From positions 1-64,000 of the forward strand of contig JAKSLR010000015.1 of assembly GCA_024401095.1 (NCBI GenBank): DNA of 64,000 bases, given 5' to 3'. Below the pieces are notes generated by a model. It was given only the letters and a program-made list of their open reading frames with translations, did no database searches and was not told the origin of the DNA. Position 1 is the stretch's first letter. Each line of letters opens with the position of its first letter. This document shows, one piece after another, positions 43,752 to 53,615 of the stretch. The stretch is from Bacteroidaceae bacterium. Its GTDB lineage: Bacteria > Bacteroidota > Bacteroidia > Bacteroidales > Bacteroidaceae. Both the position numbers and the translations under genes were made by a program.

Positions 43752-46265
43752 ATGAAAAACCTCAAATTATTGGCAATCTTAGCTCTATTGCCTTTACCAT
43801 TTTACGCAAAAGACATCAAGCTAACCGACGGATGGCTTTTAAACGGAACCTATAAAGCTTCTGTTCCATCAACAGTCATGGGAGTTCTTACAGCAAATGG
43901 AGAATATCCCGGCATTTTGGAAGGAATGGCATACAAAACCATTGACCGTTCACGCTTTGACAGTTCCTTCCGTTATTCAAAAGAATTTAGCCTGGATCCT
44001 AATGATTTAAAAGGACATGTTTTTTTACAGTTAGATGGCATCAGCTATCGAGCAAATGTTTTTTTAAACGGAAAGCTCATTGCAGACAAGAATAATATTT
44101 ATGGAACTTACAGAAGACACTCTTTAGACATTACTAATTTTGTAAAAGAAAACAATATTCTTGAGATTGAAGTTTTCCGTGCCCAGAAAGGTGAACCAAA
44201 TGCAGGATATGTGGATTGGAATCCTAGACCTGCCGATGAGAGTATGGGTATTTTCAGACCGGTAACCATTCATACTTGTGGTGATGTTCTTCTACAAAAC
44301 GCTGGCGTATCTAGCGAAGTGAATACAGTAACTCTTAAGGAAGCATGGCTGCATGTTGCCGCAGATTTGACAAACCTATCATCACATGATGTACAGGGAA
44401 CACTGGTAGGCAGATACGACGGGAAGGAATTCCACTATCCTGTAACCTTGAAGGCTGGAGAAAAACGGACTGTCCGTTTGAATTCTGATATGGTCAAAGA
44501 ACTTCATGTAGTCAATCCAAGACTTTGGTGGTGCCGTCAAATGGGTTCTCCTGAGTTATACGACATGCAATTGGAATTTAAAGTAGGACAGAGCACAACA
44601 GACCAGGCCGAAACAACTTTCGGCATACGCGAAATTGGAAGTTATTATACCAAAGAAGGTTTCCGTGGCTTCACCTTAAACGGAAAACAGGTGTTAGTAA
44701 GAGGTGGTGGATGGACCGATGACATTTTCATGCGCGACGATGAGAAACGCTATGAAACACAAATAGACTATGTAGTGGACATGAACATGAATGCTATCCG
44801 TATGGAGAACATTTGGGGTACATCACAATTTGTGTTCGATGTTTGTGACAAGAAAGGAATTCTGGTTCTTCCTGGTTGGACTTGCCACTGGGAATGGGAC
44901 GAATACTTAGGTAAGCACTGTGACGAAATCTATGGTGGCCTGCTTTCTGAAAGCGACAGATTTTTAATGGGTCAGTACATGACAGACCAGGTGCTGTGGC
45001 TGAGAAACCACCCAAGCATTATATGTTGGTTTGTAGGTAGCGACAAACTCCCTACCGAAGCTTTGGAACGTGACTATAACGAAATTCTTCGTCAAATTGA
45101 TCCTACCCGCCCTCTGGTAACATCTGCAAAGAAACTGGAAAGTACACTATCTGGTTCTGCAGGCATGAAGATGGAAGGTCCTTATAACTACGTGGCTCCT
45201 TCCTACTGGTACGACAAGCGTGCTGTAGGTGGTGCTGTAGGTTTCAACACAGAGACTGGCATCGGTGCACAATTGCCTCAAAAGGAATCGCTCATTCGCA
45301 TGCTTGGAACAAATCCATGGCCTGTTTCAGAAGTTTGGAACTATCATTGTACTGCATCAAACACCAACATGGGCAAAGTAGATGTTCTGCAGGATATTGT
45401 TAGTGGAAGATACGGAGAGCCTGCAAGTCTGGAAGATTTCCTTCACAAGGCAGATTTGGCAAATTATGAAAGTACCCGTGCCATGTTTGAAGCTTTCCGT
45501 GTGAGAGAACCACATACTACTGGTATCATTCAGTGGATGCTAAATGCAGCTCGTCCAGGTCTTTACTGGCAACTTTACGATCATTATCTGGTACCTAACG
45601 CATCTTATTATTCTGTCAAGAAAGGAAATGAGCCTTGCCAGCTCATCTACGATTATGCTGATAACATTTGGGTTGTGAATGACACTCAGGAGAACCATGT
45701 GCTGAAAGCAACCATGAAAGTTTATGGAATAAACGGTGAACTGTTGGCAGAGGAGAACAAGGAAATAACTTCTGCCCCAAGAAAACCTGCTAAAGTCTTT
45801 AAGCTGAATGCCATTGCAGACAATGCATTCCTGTTCTTGGAGTTGACAGATGAAAATGGAAAGACTGTCCTCAATGACTATGTGTTAACAGCCAAGCCAG
45901 ATGAACACGATTGGGGAAAAAGCGACTGGATTATGACTCCATTAAAGACTTATGGAGACTATAAGAAACTATCTACTCTACCTATAATCAAACCGGTTGT
46001 CAAGACTGTTGTTGAGGAGAGTAAAATCATCATTACCATAGAGAATCCGTCACAAGCAGTGGCTTTCTTCCTGCGTCTCGCAATTAAGGACAAGAGCGGC
46101 CAACTCATAACTCCAGCCCTCTATTCTGAAAACTATCTGTCCATGGAACCTAATAGCTGTAAGACAATAGAATGTAACCTTGGAGAAACGACTCTTCCAA
46201 AGGGTGCAAAGCTAATGGTTGAAGGGTGGAATGTGGCTGAGCAAAATCTGACTCTCCGCAAATAA
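43752..46265 (+). CDS. GH2 family exo-beta-D-glucosaminidase-like enzyme
   Basis: An 837-residue secreted GH2 enzyme (signal peptide ending PLPFYAK) with a jelly-roll domain, Ig-like domain and TIM barrel. Where most GH2 enzymes have NE, the acid/base position reads SD (Asp431 in WFVGSDKLPT), and the nucleophile is Glu501 in FNTETGIG. The SD substitution and the 70-residue spacing match the CsxA exo-beta-D-glucosaminidase branch, which acts on chitosan oligosaccharides. Endo-beta-mannosidase-like GH2 enzymes are the main alternative. Last gene of the CDF-ROK-GH2 run. Confidence 0.85.
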   Translation: MKNLKLLAILALLPLPFYAKDIKLTDGWLLNGTYKASVPSTVMGVLTANGEYPGILEGMAYKTIDRSRFDSSFRYSKEFSLDPNDLKGHVFLQLDGISYRANVFLNGKLIADKNNIYGTYRRHSLDITNFVKENNILEIEVFRAQKGEPNAGYVDWNPRPADESMGIFRPVTIHTCGDVLLQNAGVSSEVNTVTLKEAWLHVAADLTNLSSHDVQGTLVGRYDGKEFHYPVTLKAGEKRTVRLNSDMVKELHVVNPRLWWCRQMGSPELYDMQLEFKVGQSTTDQAETTFGIREIGSYYTKEGFRGFTLNGKQVLVRGGGWTDDIFMRDDEKRYETQIDYVVDMNMNAIRMENIWGTSQFVFDVCDKKGILVLPGWTCHWEWDEYLGKHCDEIYGGLLSESDRFLMGQYMTDQVLWLRNHPSIICWFVGSDKLPTEALERDYNEILRQIDPTRPLVTSAKKLESTLSGSAGMKMEGPYNYVAPSYWYDKRAVGGAVGFNTETGIGAQLPQKESLIRMLGTNPWPVSEVWNYHCTASNTNMGKVDVLQDIVSGRYGEPASLEDFLHKADLANYESTRAMFEAFRVREPHTTGIIQWMLNAARPGLYWQLYDHYLVPNASYYSVKKGNEPCQLIYDYADNIWVVNDTQENHVLKATMKVYGINGELLAEENKEITSAPRKPAKVFKLNAIADNAFLFLELTDENGKTVLNDYVLTAKPDEHDWGKSDWIMTPLKTYGDYKKLSTLPIIKPVVKTVVEESKIIITIENPSQAVAFFLRLAIKDKSGQLITPALYSENYLSMEPNSCKTIECNLGETTLPKGAKLMVEGWNVAEQNLTLRK

Positions 46266-46311
46266 AAGAAATCTCAACCCTGAATATGGTGCAAAATCGA
46301 AATTAAAATAC

Positions 46312-46319
46312 TATCTTTG
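46312..46319 (+). promoter_or_regulatory. -7 box (TATCTTTG) of guaA
   Basis: A TAnnTTTG match 23 bases before ATG 46343. No clear -33 box. Confidence 0.55.
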
Positions 46320-46342
46320 CACCATTATATAATATATAAGAT

Positions 46343-48007
46343 ATGGAACAACAGAAAATCATTATCCTCGACTTCGGTTCACAGACCACTCAGTTGATTG
46401 GCCGTCGTGTCCGTGAGCTCGACACTTTCTGCGAAATTCTGCCTTACAACAAGTTTCCACACGATGATCCATCGGTAATAGGTGTTATCCTCTCCGGCTC
46501 ACCACTGAGCTGCTATGCAGAGGATGCATTCCATGTAGATCTTTCCAAAATCCGTGGACGCTTACCTATTCTGGGCATCTGCTACGGTGCTCAGTACATG
46601 AGCCACATCTATGGCGGTAAGGTTGAGAGTGCAGGTACACGCGAATATGGTCGCCAGAACCTTCAGTTTGTAGACACAGAGTGCCCATTGTTCAAAGGAT
46701 TCGATGCTCATTCTCAGGTTTGGATGAGCCACGGTGACTCTATTACCCGTATTCCTGAAGGTGCACACGTAGTTGCTTCTACAGAAACTGTTCAGAATGC
46801 AGCATATTATCTGGATCCTGCCCAGAATGAAGATTTGAACGGCAAGCCTATCTTTGGAACACAGTTCCATCCAGAGGTATTCCATTCTCTTCAGGGTACA
46901 CTCTTGTTAAAGAACTTCGTAGTAGATGTCTGTGGTAGCCGTCAGGACTGGAGTGCCGACGCATTTGTTGAGATGACTGTTAAGGAACTCAAGGAACAAG
47001 TTGGAAATGACCGAGTTATCTTGGGTCTTTCAGGAGGTGTTGACTCTTCTGTTGCTGCAGTTTTGCTGAATAAGGCTATCGGAAAGCAGCTTACCTGTAT
47101 CTTTGTAGATCATGGCATGCTTCGCAAGAACGAATTTACAGACGTTATGAAAGACTATGAATGTCTTGGACTTAATGTTGTAGGTGTAGATGCTTCCGAG
47201 AAATTCCTCGGTGACCTTGCAGGCGTAAAGGAACCAGAGAAAAAACGTAAGATTATTGGCCGCGACTTTGTGGAAGTATTTGACGCAGAAGCTAAGCGCA
47301 TCATCGCAGAAAGCAAAGGGGGCAACGAAGGTGAAGTAAAATGGTTGGCTCAGGGTACTATTTATCCTGACCGCATTGAGAGCTTGAATATTACCGGTAA
47401 AGTCATCAAGAGTCACCACAATGTAGGTGGTCTTCCTGAGGAAATGAAGCTGAGTCTTTGCGAGCCGCTAAAGTGGTTGTTCAAGGATGAGGTTCGCCGC
47501 GTAGGACGTTCTATGGGCATGCCAGAGCATCTCATCACACGTCATCCTTTCCCAGGCCCTGGTTTGGCTGTACGTATTTTGGGTGACATTACTCGTGAAA
47601 AGGTTCGTATCCTTCAGGATGCAGATGATATCTACATCCGTGGCTTGCGCGAATATAAGGTTAAACTGAAGGGCGAAGAAGCTCGCAGCGTTTTGGCTGC
47701 AGGTGTTCCTGCCGACATGAAGGATGGTGAAATTGAGGTTTCTCTCTATGACCAGATCTGGCAGGCTGGCGCTATTCTGCTTTCAGAAGTTCGCAGCGTA
47801 GGTGTCATGGGCGATGAACGAACCTATGAGAATCCTGTCGCTCTGCGTGCCGTAACCAGCACCGATGCAATGACTGCCGACTGGGCACACCTGCCATATG
47901 ATTTCATGGCTAAGGTTAGTACAGAGATCATCAACAAGGTAAAAGGCGTAAACCGCGTTTGCTATGATATCTCTTCAAAACCACCTTCAACAATTGAGTG
48001 GGAGTAA
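46343..48007 (+). CDS. guaA: GMP synthase (glutamine-hydrolysing)
   Basis: A 554-residue cytoplasmic enzyme converting XMP to GMP. The N-terminal class I amidotransferase has catalytic Cys80 in LGICYGAQ and His-x-Glu in FHPEVFH. The ATP-pyrophosphatase domain carries LSGGVDSS, and the C-terminal dimer domain ends in the conserved KPPSTIEWE. It is about 30-45 residues longer than the E. coli enzyme because of small insertions in both halves (for example near [10 protein letters not shown] and [10 protein letters not shown]). A terminator follows. Confidence 0.97.
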   Translation: MEQQKIIILDFGSQTTQLIGRRVRELDTFCEILPYNKFPHDDPSVIGVILSGSPLSCYAEDAFHVDLSKIRGRLPILGICYGAQYMSHIYGGKVESAGTREYGRQNLQFVDTECPLFKGFDAHSQVWMSHGDSITRIPEGAHVVASTETVQNAAYYLDPAQNEDLNGKPIFGTQFHPEVFHSLQGTLLLKNFVVDVCGSRQDWSADAFVEMTVKELKEQVGNDRVILGLSGGVDSSVAAVLLNKAIGKQLTCIFVDHGMLRKNEFTDVMKDYECLGLNVVGVDASEKFLGDLAGVKEPEKKRKIIGRDFVEVFDAEAKRIIAESKGGNEGEVKWLAQGTIYPDRIESLNITGKVIKSHHNVGGLPEEMKLSLCEPLKWLFKDEVRRVGRSMGMPEHLITRHPFPGPGLAVRILGDITREKVRILQDADDIYIRGLREYKVKLKGEEARSVLAAGVPADMKDGEIEVSLYDQIWQAGAILLSEVRSVGVMGDERTYENPVALRAVTSTDAMTADWAHLPYDFMAKVSTEIINKVKGVNRVCYDISSKPPSTIEWE

Positions 48008-48029
48008 TAACAATAACATACTTATAGAG

Positions 48030-48061
48030 AAAAAGGAGCATTTTTACAATGCTCCTTTTTT
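48030..48061 (+). terminator. Terminator of guaA
   Basis: AAAAAGGAGCATT (48030-48042)/AATGCTCCTTTTT (48048-48060) with loop TTTAC and a T6 tract. Confidence 0.9.
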
Positions 48062-48065
48062 CGCA

Positions 48066-48097
48066 TTTGCAACACCCATATTTATTCCTTATCTTTG
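48066..48097 (+). promoter_or_regulatory. Promoter of the DMT transporter gene
   Basis: TTTG (48066-48069), 20 bases, TATCTTTG (48090-48097). It starts 5 bases after the guaA terminator T-tract, and the ATG at 48106 is only 8 bases past the -7 box. Confidence 0.72.
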
Positions 48098-48105
48098 CAC
48101 TCCGT

Positions 48106-48996
48106 ATGAAGAAAAGACTTTCTGATTTATGGATAGGACACCTCTGCATGTTGGGTGCAGAAGTGGTTTGGGGACTGATGTCTCCTATTGGTAAAGATGC
48201 CATGACACACGGTATCTCAGGTTTCAACATGGTGAGCTTCCGTGTTTTTGGAGCAGCTATCTGTTTCTGGATTGCTTCTTTTTTTACACCCAGTGAAAAG
48301 GTAAGCAGAAGAGATTTGTTTCTACTGTTTTTTGCAGGTCTACAAAGTATCGTCTTTAATCAATGCTGCTTTATTGTTGGCTTAAGCCTAACCTCCCCTA
48401 TCAACTCAAGCATTGTTACCACTAGCATGCCTATCTTTACGCTTATCCTAGGTATTCTTTTCATGCATGAGCGGCTCACATTGACAAAAACCTTTGGTAT
48501 GGTGTGTGGTATTACCGGCGCTATAAGCCTAATTATAGGAAGCGTTTCTGGCTCTACTGGTGAAGGTAACATTTGGGGAGACATTCTTTGCATGATTGCC
48601 CAATTTAGTTTTGCAAGCTACTTGGCACTCTACCAAGGATTAGTAAAAAGATATAGCACCGTTACCTGCATGAAATGGATGTTTCTGTTCTCCTCCATAG
48701 CCATCATGCCATTTACAGCCTCTTCACTAGCCGATTTGGCATGGACAGAAATCACACTTAAGACTTGGGCAGAAGTTTCCTTTGTTGTCATTGCTTGTAC
48801 ATTCCTCTCATACCTACTGATGATGAGAGGTCAAAAAAGCCTTACGCCTACCCAAGTCAGTGTGTACAACTATGTACAGCCTATAGTAGCTACAATAGCC
48901 AGCACCTGCATGGGATTAGCACTGTTTGGCTGGATGCAGGCACTGGCTATTCTACTTATATTCAGTGGTGTACGATTAGTTGCTTTGAAAAAATAA
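48106..48996 (+). CDS. DMT family (EamA-type) transporter
   Basis: A 296-residue inner-membrane protein with ten helices in two EamA repeats (HLCMLGAEVVWGLMSPIGKD at the start; TPTQVSVYNYVQPIVATIAS near the end). The family exports metabolites such as amino acids; the substrate is unknown. I chose ATG 48106, because the earlier in-frame start (48049) lies inside the guaA terminator and before the promoter. It converges with the GH18 gene 3 bases away. Confidence 0.9.
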   Translation: MKKRLSDLWIGHLCMLGAEVVWGLMSPIGKDAMTHGISGFNMVSFRVFGAAICFWIASFFTPSEKVSRRDLFLLFFAGLQSIVFNQCCFIVGLSLTSPINSSIVTTSMPIFTLILGILFMHERLTLTKTFGMVCGITGAISLIIGSVSGSTGEGNIWGDILCMIAQFSFASYLALYQGLVKRYSTVTCMKWMFLFSSIAIMPFTASSLADLAWTEITLKTWAEVSFVVIACTFLSYLLMMRGQKSLTPTQVSVYNYVQPIVATIASTCMGLALFGWMQALAILLIFSGVRLVALKK

Positions 48997-48999
48997 ATT

Positions 49000-50088
49000 T
49001 TATTTCAACAATTGATCACGAACAAGGTTTCTCATTGTGCCCTGTTCATCGTCACATGTATATTCCCAGTACATGCCTCCTAAAAGATTACGTTCCTTAA
49101 TATAATCACACTTAAGTTTTAGTGATTTCTCGTTTTCAAAAGTATAAGCAGGAATACCATCTTTTCCAACCAAATAAGGAACCTTTGCTACATCGTCCCA
49201 TTCTTCGGTTAAACCCTTTTCTTGAAGCTTTCCTGTCTTCTTCCAATCTACATAGACTTTCCAATCCAAATAGTTGTCGTATCCTCTACCTCCACGTCCA
49301 TAGAATGGAAGTCCCATTGTAATCATTGTGATAGGAATACCAACTTTCACATGACGGTCTATGGCTACCTGACAACTGGTTCTACGGGATTTCTCTGAGG
49401 TAAAAAGACCATTATGCCACCCCATTGGAGGAGTACCCATGTCATAGCTCATAACGTTTACGAAACTTATATAAGGAATAATGCTAGGGAAATCTATATA
49501 ACGGGCTGTGTGAGAAGATGCCAACGTTAGTAAAGCCTTCTTTCCGATTGCTTTACGAATATCCTGCATCATGAGGGTGTAATTATGGGTATCTGCAGCA
49601 GACTCCGAAATACCAGCACCACCATTGGACGGATATTCCCAGTCGATGTCAATTCCATCTAGATTATATTCCTTCATGATGCGAGCACAATCCTTGGCAA
49701 AAGCCTTACGATATGCAGGATTCTCAGCCATCTCACTAAAACGACCGCTACCCCATCCTCCTATTGAAATAAGTACTTTAAGGTTGGGATTCTGCTGTTT
49801 CAATGCTGTAATCTTCTTCAGACGCTCAGGTTTAGAGATATTCACTCCATTGAATGTTTCATTGACATGACCAAAGGCATAGTTAATGTGAGTCATGACA
49901 AAAGGATCTGGCATCTCGTCTCCACCTGCTCCTACATAAGCTACCACTATTCTGCCCTCTGGAGTTGTCGGCGATTTATAGTCCGGTGCATATTTCTTGG
50001 GCTGAGCCTGTAACGTACCGCTCAACAACAGTAAAGAGATCAGGCTTACCAGCTTGATACCTTGATTAAAGAACTTTTTCATTGTCAT
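49000..50088 (-). CDS. GH18 family chitinase-like glycoside hydrolase
   Basis: A 362-residue secreted enzyme (signal peptide ending GTLQAQP) with the GH18 active-site strand DGIDIDWEYP; the catalytic acid is Glu151 counted from ATG 50088. The GGWG motif and YDMGTPP are also present. Members cleave chitin or the GlcNAc2 core of N-glycans (endo-beta-N-acetylglucosaminidase); which applies here is not clear. The start may be 50088 or 50082. It overlaps the CPBP protease gene by about 20 bases, so the two probably form an operon. Confidence 0.92.
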   Translation of the reverse strand: MTMKKFFNQGIKLVSLISLLLLSGTLQAQPKKYAPDYKSPTTPEGRIVVAYVGAGGDEMPDPFVMTHINYAFGHVNETFNGVNISKPERLKKITALKQQNPNLKVLISIGGWGSGRFSEMAENPAYRKAFAKDCARIMKEYNLDGIDIDWEYPSNGGAGISESAADTHNYTLMMQDIRKAIGKKALLTLASSHTARYIDFPSIIPYISFVNVMSYDMGTPPMGWHNGLFTSEKSRRTSCQVAIDRHVKVGIPITMITMGLPFYGRGGRGYDNYLDWKVYVDWKKTGKLQEKGLTEEWDDVAKVPYLVGKDGIPAYTFENEKSLKLKCDYIKERNLLGGMYWEYTCDDEQGTMRNLVRDQLLK

Positions 50089-50920
50089 GTTTTATTTTAT
50101 AGTATTTATAATAGAGCCAAATGGTAATTAAAGTTCCTAATAAAGTTGCGATAATGGAGGCCTCAGCACCAAATCCACCACCGGTAAGGAGTTCAGGACC
50201 GTGGATAAGTGGAGTGATAACTGAAGGACCTTCTGCTGTACCAGACACTGAAAAACCCAAAATGTTACCTTGAGTAAAATTCCACGCCCAATGTATTCCT
50301 ATAGGAACCCATAATGAACCTGATAATTTGTAGGCTACGCCAAACATAAGACCAGATTCTATAGCAATGGCGGTACAACTCCAGACAGTACTGTTAGGAT
50401 TACCATAGTGCATAAAACCAAATATCAGCGCAGAAATGACAAGTGCAGCATGAAAGCCCCAGCGTTCATCCAACATTCTAAACATGATGCCACGGCACAA
50501 GACCTCCTCGCCTACAGCAACCACGAGATATAGTATAAGCATGCTATACAAGCCTGTTGAAGGGAACTGAACCGAAGCTACTTCGTAGCATCCACATATC
50601 ACCATAACACCTACCACTGCCAGAAAATACAAATAACCGATAGCTAAGCCTGCAGGTAAATGGGGAAAGAATTTCTTTCTTGAAATATCACGTGCTTTTT
50701 CCTTTAGAGCAAAACGGATAAAAAAACGATAGATTGACAATAAGGCAAAGCAAACTGCAAGTACTACAGCAGTTCTTAGCCAGAGATTTTCTATCAGATA
50801 TGATCCTTCTTCCATAGGCATAACTGCCAGTTGAGAAATACCATATAGAAGAATCATCAAGATACTTCCACCTACAAACTTTAAGATCCAAACAACGAGA
50901 TTTATTATTTTCTTTTTCAT
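50066..50920 (-). CDS. CPBP family intramembrane metalloprotease (CAAX protease-like)
   Basis: A 284-residue membrane protein with about eight helices and the CPBP (Abi) motifs: GEEVLCRG (Glu138, Glu139, Arg143), FGFMHYGNPN (His171) and HWAWNF. Members cleave peptides in the membrane, or act in bacteriocin self-immunity. I chose ATG 50920; ATG 50947 directly abuts the -7 box TATTTTTG (50956-50949) and would be upstream of the mRNA start. It is upstream of GH18 in the same operon. Confidence 0.88.
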   Translation of the reverse strand: MKKKIINLVVWILKFVGGSILMILLYGISQLAVMPMEEGSYLIENLWLRTAVVLAVCFALLSIYRFFIRFALKEKARDISRKKFFPHLPAGLAIGYLYFLAVVGVMVICGCYEVASVQFPSTGLYSMLILYLVVAVGEEVLCRGIMFRMLDERWGFHAALVISALIFGFMHYGNPNSTVWSCTAIAIESGLMFGVAYKLSGSLWVPIGIHWAWNFTQGNILGFSVSGTAEGPSVITPLIHGPELLTGGGFGAEASIIATLLGTLITIWLYYKYYKIKHDNEKVL

Positions 50921-50948
50921 GATAGACACTTTCTTACTGTTCTGCATA

Positions 50949-50956
50949 CAAAAATA
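50949..50956 (-). promoter_or_regulatory. -7 box (TATTTTTG) of the CPBP-GH18 operon
   Basis: A minus-strand TAnnTTTG match. One base later is ATG 50947, too close to be used, which points to ATG 50920 as the start. Confidence 0.6.
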
Positions 50957-51064
50957 GAGAATGTTACATTAATACAAAAGTTTAGTTCCTTAAAATTCAA
51001 AAAAAGTTCCACGATTAGGGAATTTGTCCTTTCATTGCCACAAGAACAGAAAAATCAGCAAAAA

Positions 51065-51115
51065 GAAAAAGGAGAAATCTCCATCCTCTTCGGGATAGAG
51101 ATTTCTCCTTTTTTA
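51065..51115 (-). terminator. Terminator of the esterase gene
   Basis: GGAGAAATCTC (51071-51081)/GAGATTTCTCC (51098-51108), with a further ATCC/GGAT pairing inside, an A-run before and T6 after. Confidence 0.88.
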
Positions 51116-51131
51116 TAAAATTCTCTTGTTA

Positions 51132-52277
<1,146 letters not shown>

Positions 52278-52318
52278 TTATAAAATTAGGTTATAATCCC
52301 TTATTTGTAATCTCTAGG

Positions 52319-52326
52319 CAAATTTA
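52319..52326 (-). promoter_or_regulatory. -7 box (TAAATTTG) of the esterase gene
   Basis: A TAnnTTTG match on the minus strand, 54 bases before ATG 52265. Confidence 0.5.
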
Positions 52327-52400
52327 ATCATTTAAAATGATTTATCTGATTATAGATGCTTTTTTCTCTTCAAAATAAAGATAGGGAAAACAAAGAAAAA

Positions 52401-52430
52401 GATTCGGAATGCTAGAAAACATTCCGAATC
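52401..52430 (-). terminator. Terminator of the amgK/rapZ-murU-lipoprotein operon
   Basis: A perfect 11-bp stem GATTCGGAATG (52401-52411)/CATTCCGAATC (52420-52430), loop CTAGAAAA, with an A-rich 5' side that gives U-rich RNA on the minus strand. Confidence 0.85.
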
Positions 52431-52439
52431 CTTCTTACA

Positions 52440-52880
52440 TTATCTTTTTTTCTTCTGTTCCCAATAAACTACACCGTCATTCACATCTTCTATGTAACTG
52501 CCAGTGCGGGTTGAAACGTATTTTATAGTACTATCTCCTAACATGCCACTGCCCTTTATGACAGCCATGGTATCATTGAATTCTGATATTACTGTTTGAA
52601 CTGCCACAGGCATATCTTCATAAATAATCTCATTCGCATTTTTCTCAAACCAAATGAAATTGTCCTCATCACTCTTGAAAGAATGAGTGCAAAGATACGC
52701 ACGCACATCCTGTTCATTCTGGAAATGTGTCGGCTGATACTCATCAGTTGAAGTCAGAGTCTCTTCCACCTGAATAGAGTCACTTGCTACTGTCTCTGTT
52801 TCCTCTACTGATTGTTTCTGGCTACAGGAAGCACAGACGAATGATAACATCACAAAATAGAATATCTTTTTCATTGTCAT
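52440..52880 (-). CDS. Hypothetical lipoprotein
   Basis: A 146-residue protein with a lipobox (SFVCASC) followed by a Glu/Thr/Ser-rich linker. The mature part is acidic, with no family I recognise. The start may be ATG 52880 (MTMKK) or 52874. It overlaps the MurU-like gene by 4 bases, so it is in the same operon; whether it acts in cell-wall sugar salvage is unknown. Confidence 0.8.
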   Translation of the reverse strand: MTMKKIFYFVMLSFVCASCSQKQSVEETETVASDSIQVEETLTSTDEYQPTHFQNEQDVRAYLCTHSFKSDEDNFIWFEKNANEIIYEDMPVAVQTVISEFNDTMAVIKGSGMLGDSTIKYVSTRTGSYIEDVNDGVVYWEQKKKR

Positions 52881-53605
52881 TCTTTTTTCAAAAAATCCTC
52901 TGCCTTAGCTAGTGTATCCAACTTTCCAACATCAACCAACTGCAAATCTTCCTTCACACATCCTTTTATCTGATATTTCGCACAAACATCCAGATAAAAA
53001 TCAATGATAGAAAATTTTGACGGCCAATGATCCATCTCCTGGAAAAGACGAGGATTAAAGATATGTATACCACCAAAGGCATACATTCTATATTGCTTAG
53101 GATCTAAATTAGGGAATGGTGACTTCACCTCTCCCGTCGCAATGTTGGTCCATCCTACCAAATTGTCCTGTTCATCAAAAAGGAGATATCTTTGTGTCTT
53201 TCTCGGGCTTACCAGCAGCACAGCATCTCCCCGATAGGCATTTTCCTCATAGAACTTGTGTAAATCCACATTGTGAAGAATATCCACATTGTGTACCAAG
53301 AAAGGCTCACCGTCTGCAAAAAAACGAGCAGCTTTCCGAATTCCACCACCTGTTTCCAACAGTTGGGCGCTTTCATCGCTAATATGCGTTTTTAGTTGCT
53401 GCTTGGAATAATACAGATAATCTATGATTTTTTCAGAAAAATGATGAACATTTATCACGGCTTCCGTAAAACCAGCTTCAACCAGACGATCAATGAGAAT
53501 CTGCAACAAAGGTTTTCCTCCTACAGGTACCAAGGCCTTAGGAAGAGTGTCGGTCAATGGTTTCAGACGAGTACCAAGGCCTGCTGCGAAAATCATTGCT
53601 TTCAT
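52877..53605 (-). CDS. Sugar-1-phosphate nucleotidyltransferase, MurU-like
   Basis: A 242-residue NTP-transferase. The N-terminal AAGLGTRLKPLTDTLPKALV signature and LETGGGIRKA with NVDILHNVDL are close to MurU, which makes UDP-MurNAc from MurNAc-1-phosphate. The gene directly upstream encodes an AmgK-like kinase that would supply MurNAc-1-P. Together they would form the AmgK-MurU salvage route that bypasses de novo UDP-MurNAc synthesis. Mannose-1-P or glucose-1-P transfer is the alternative. Confidence 0.87.
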   Translation of the reverse strand: MKAMIFAAGLGTRLKPLTDTLPKALVPVGGKPLLQILIDRLVEAGFTEAVINVHHFSEKIIDYLYYSKQQLKTHISDESAQLLETGGGIRKAARFFADGEPFLVHNVDILHNVDLHKFYEENAYRGDAVLLVSPRKTQRYLLFDEQDNLVGWTNIATGEVKSPFPNLDPKQYRMYAFGGIHIFNPRLFQEMDHWPSKFSIIDFYLDVCAKYQIKGCVKEDLQLVDVGKLDTLAKAEDFLKKE

Positions 53606-53615
53606 AGTCCTATTT

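Noticed and set aside
50066..50920. CPBP protease as an abortive-infection or bacteriocin-immunity gene
   Set aside because: No bacteriocin or phage-defence genes are nearby; the partner is a GH18 enzyme, so a defence role is not supported.
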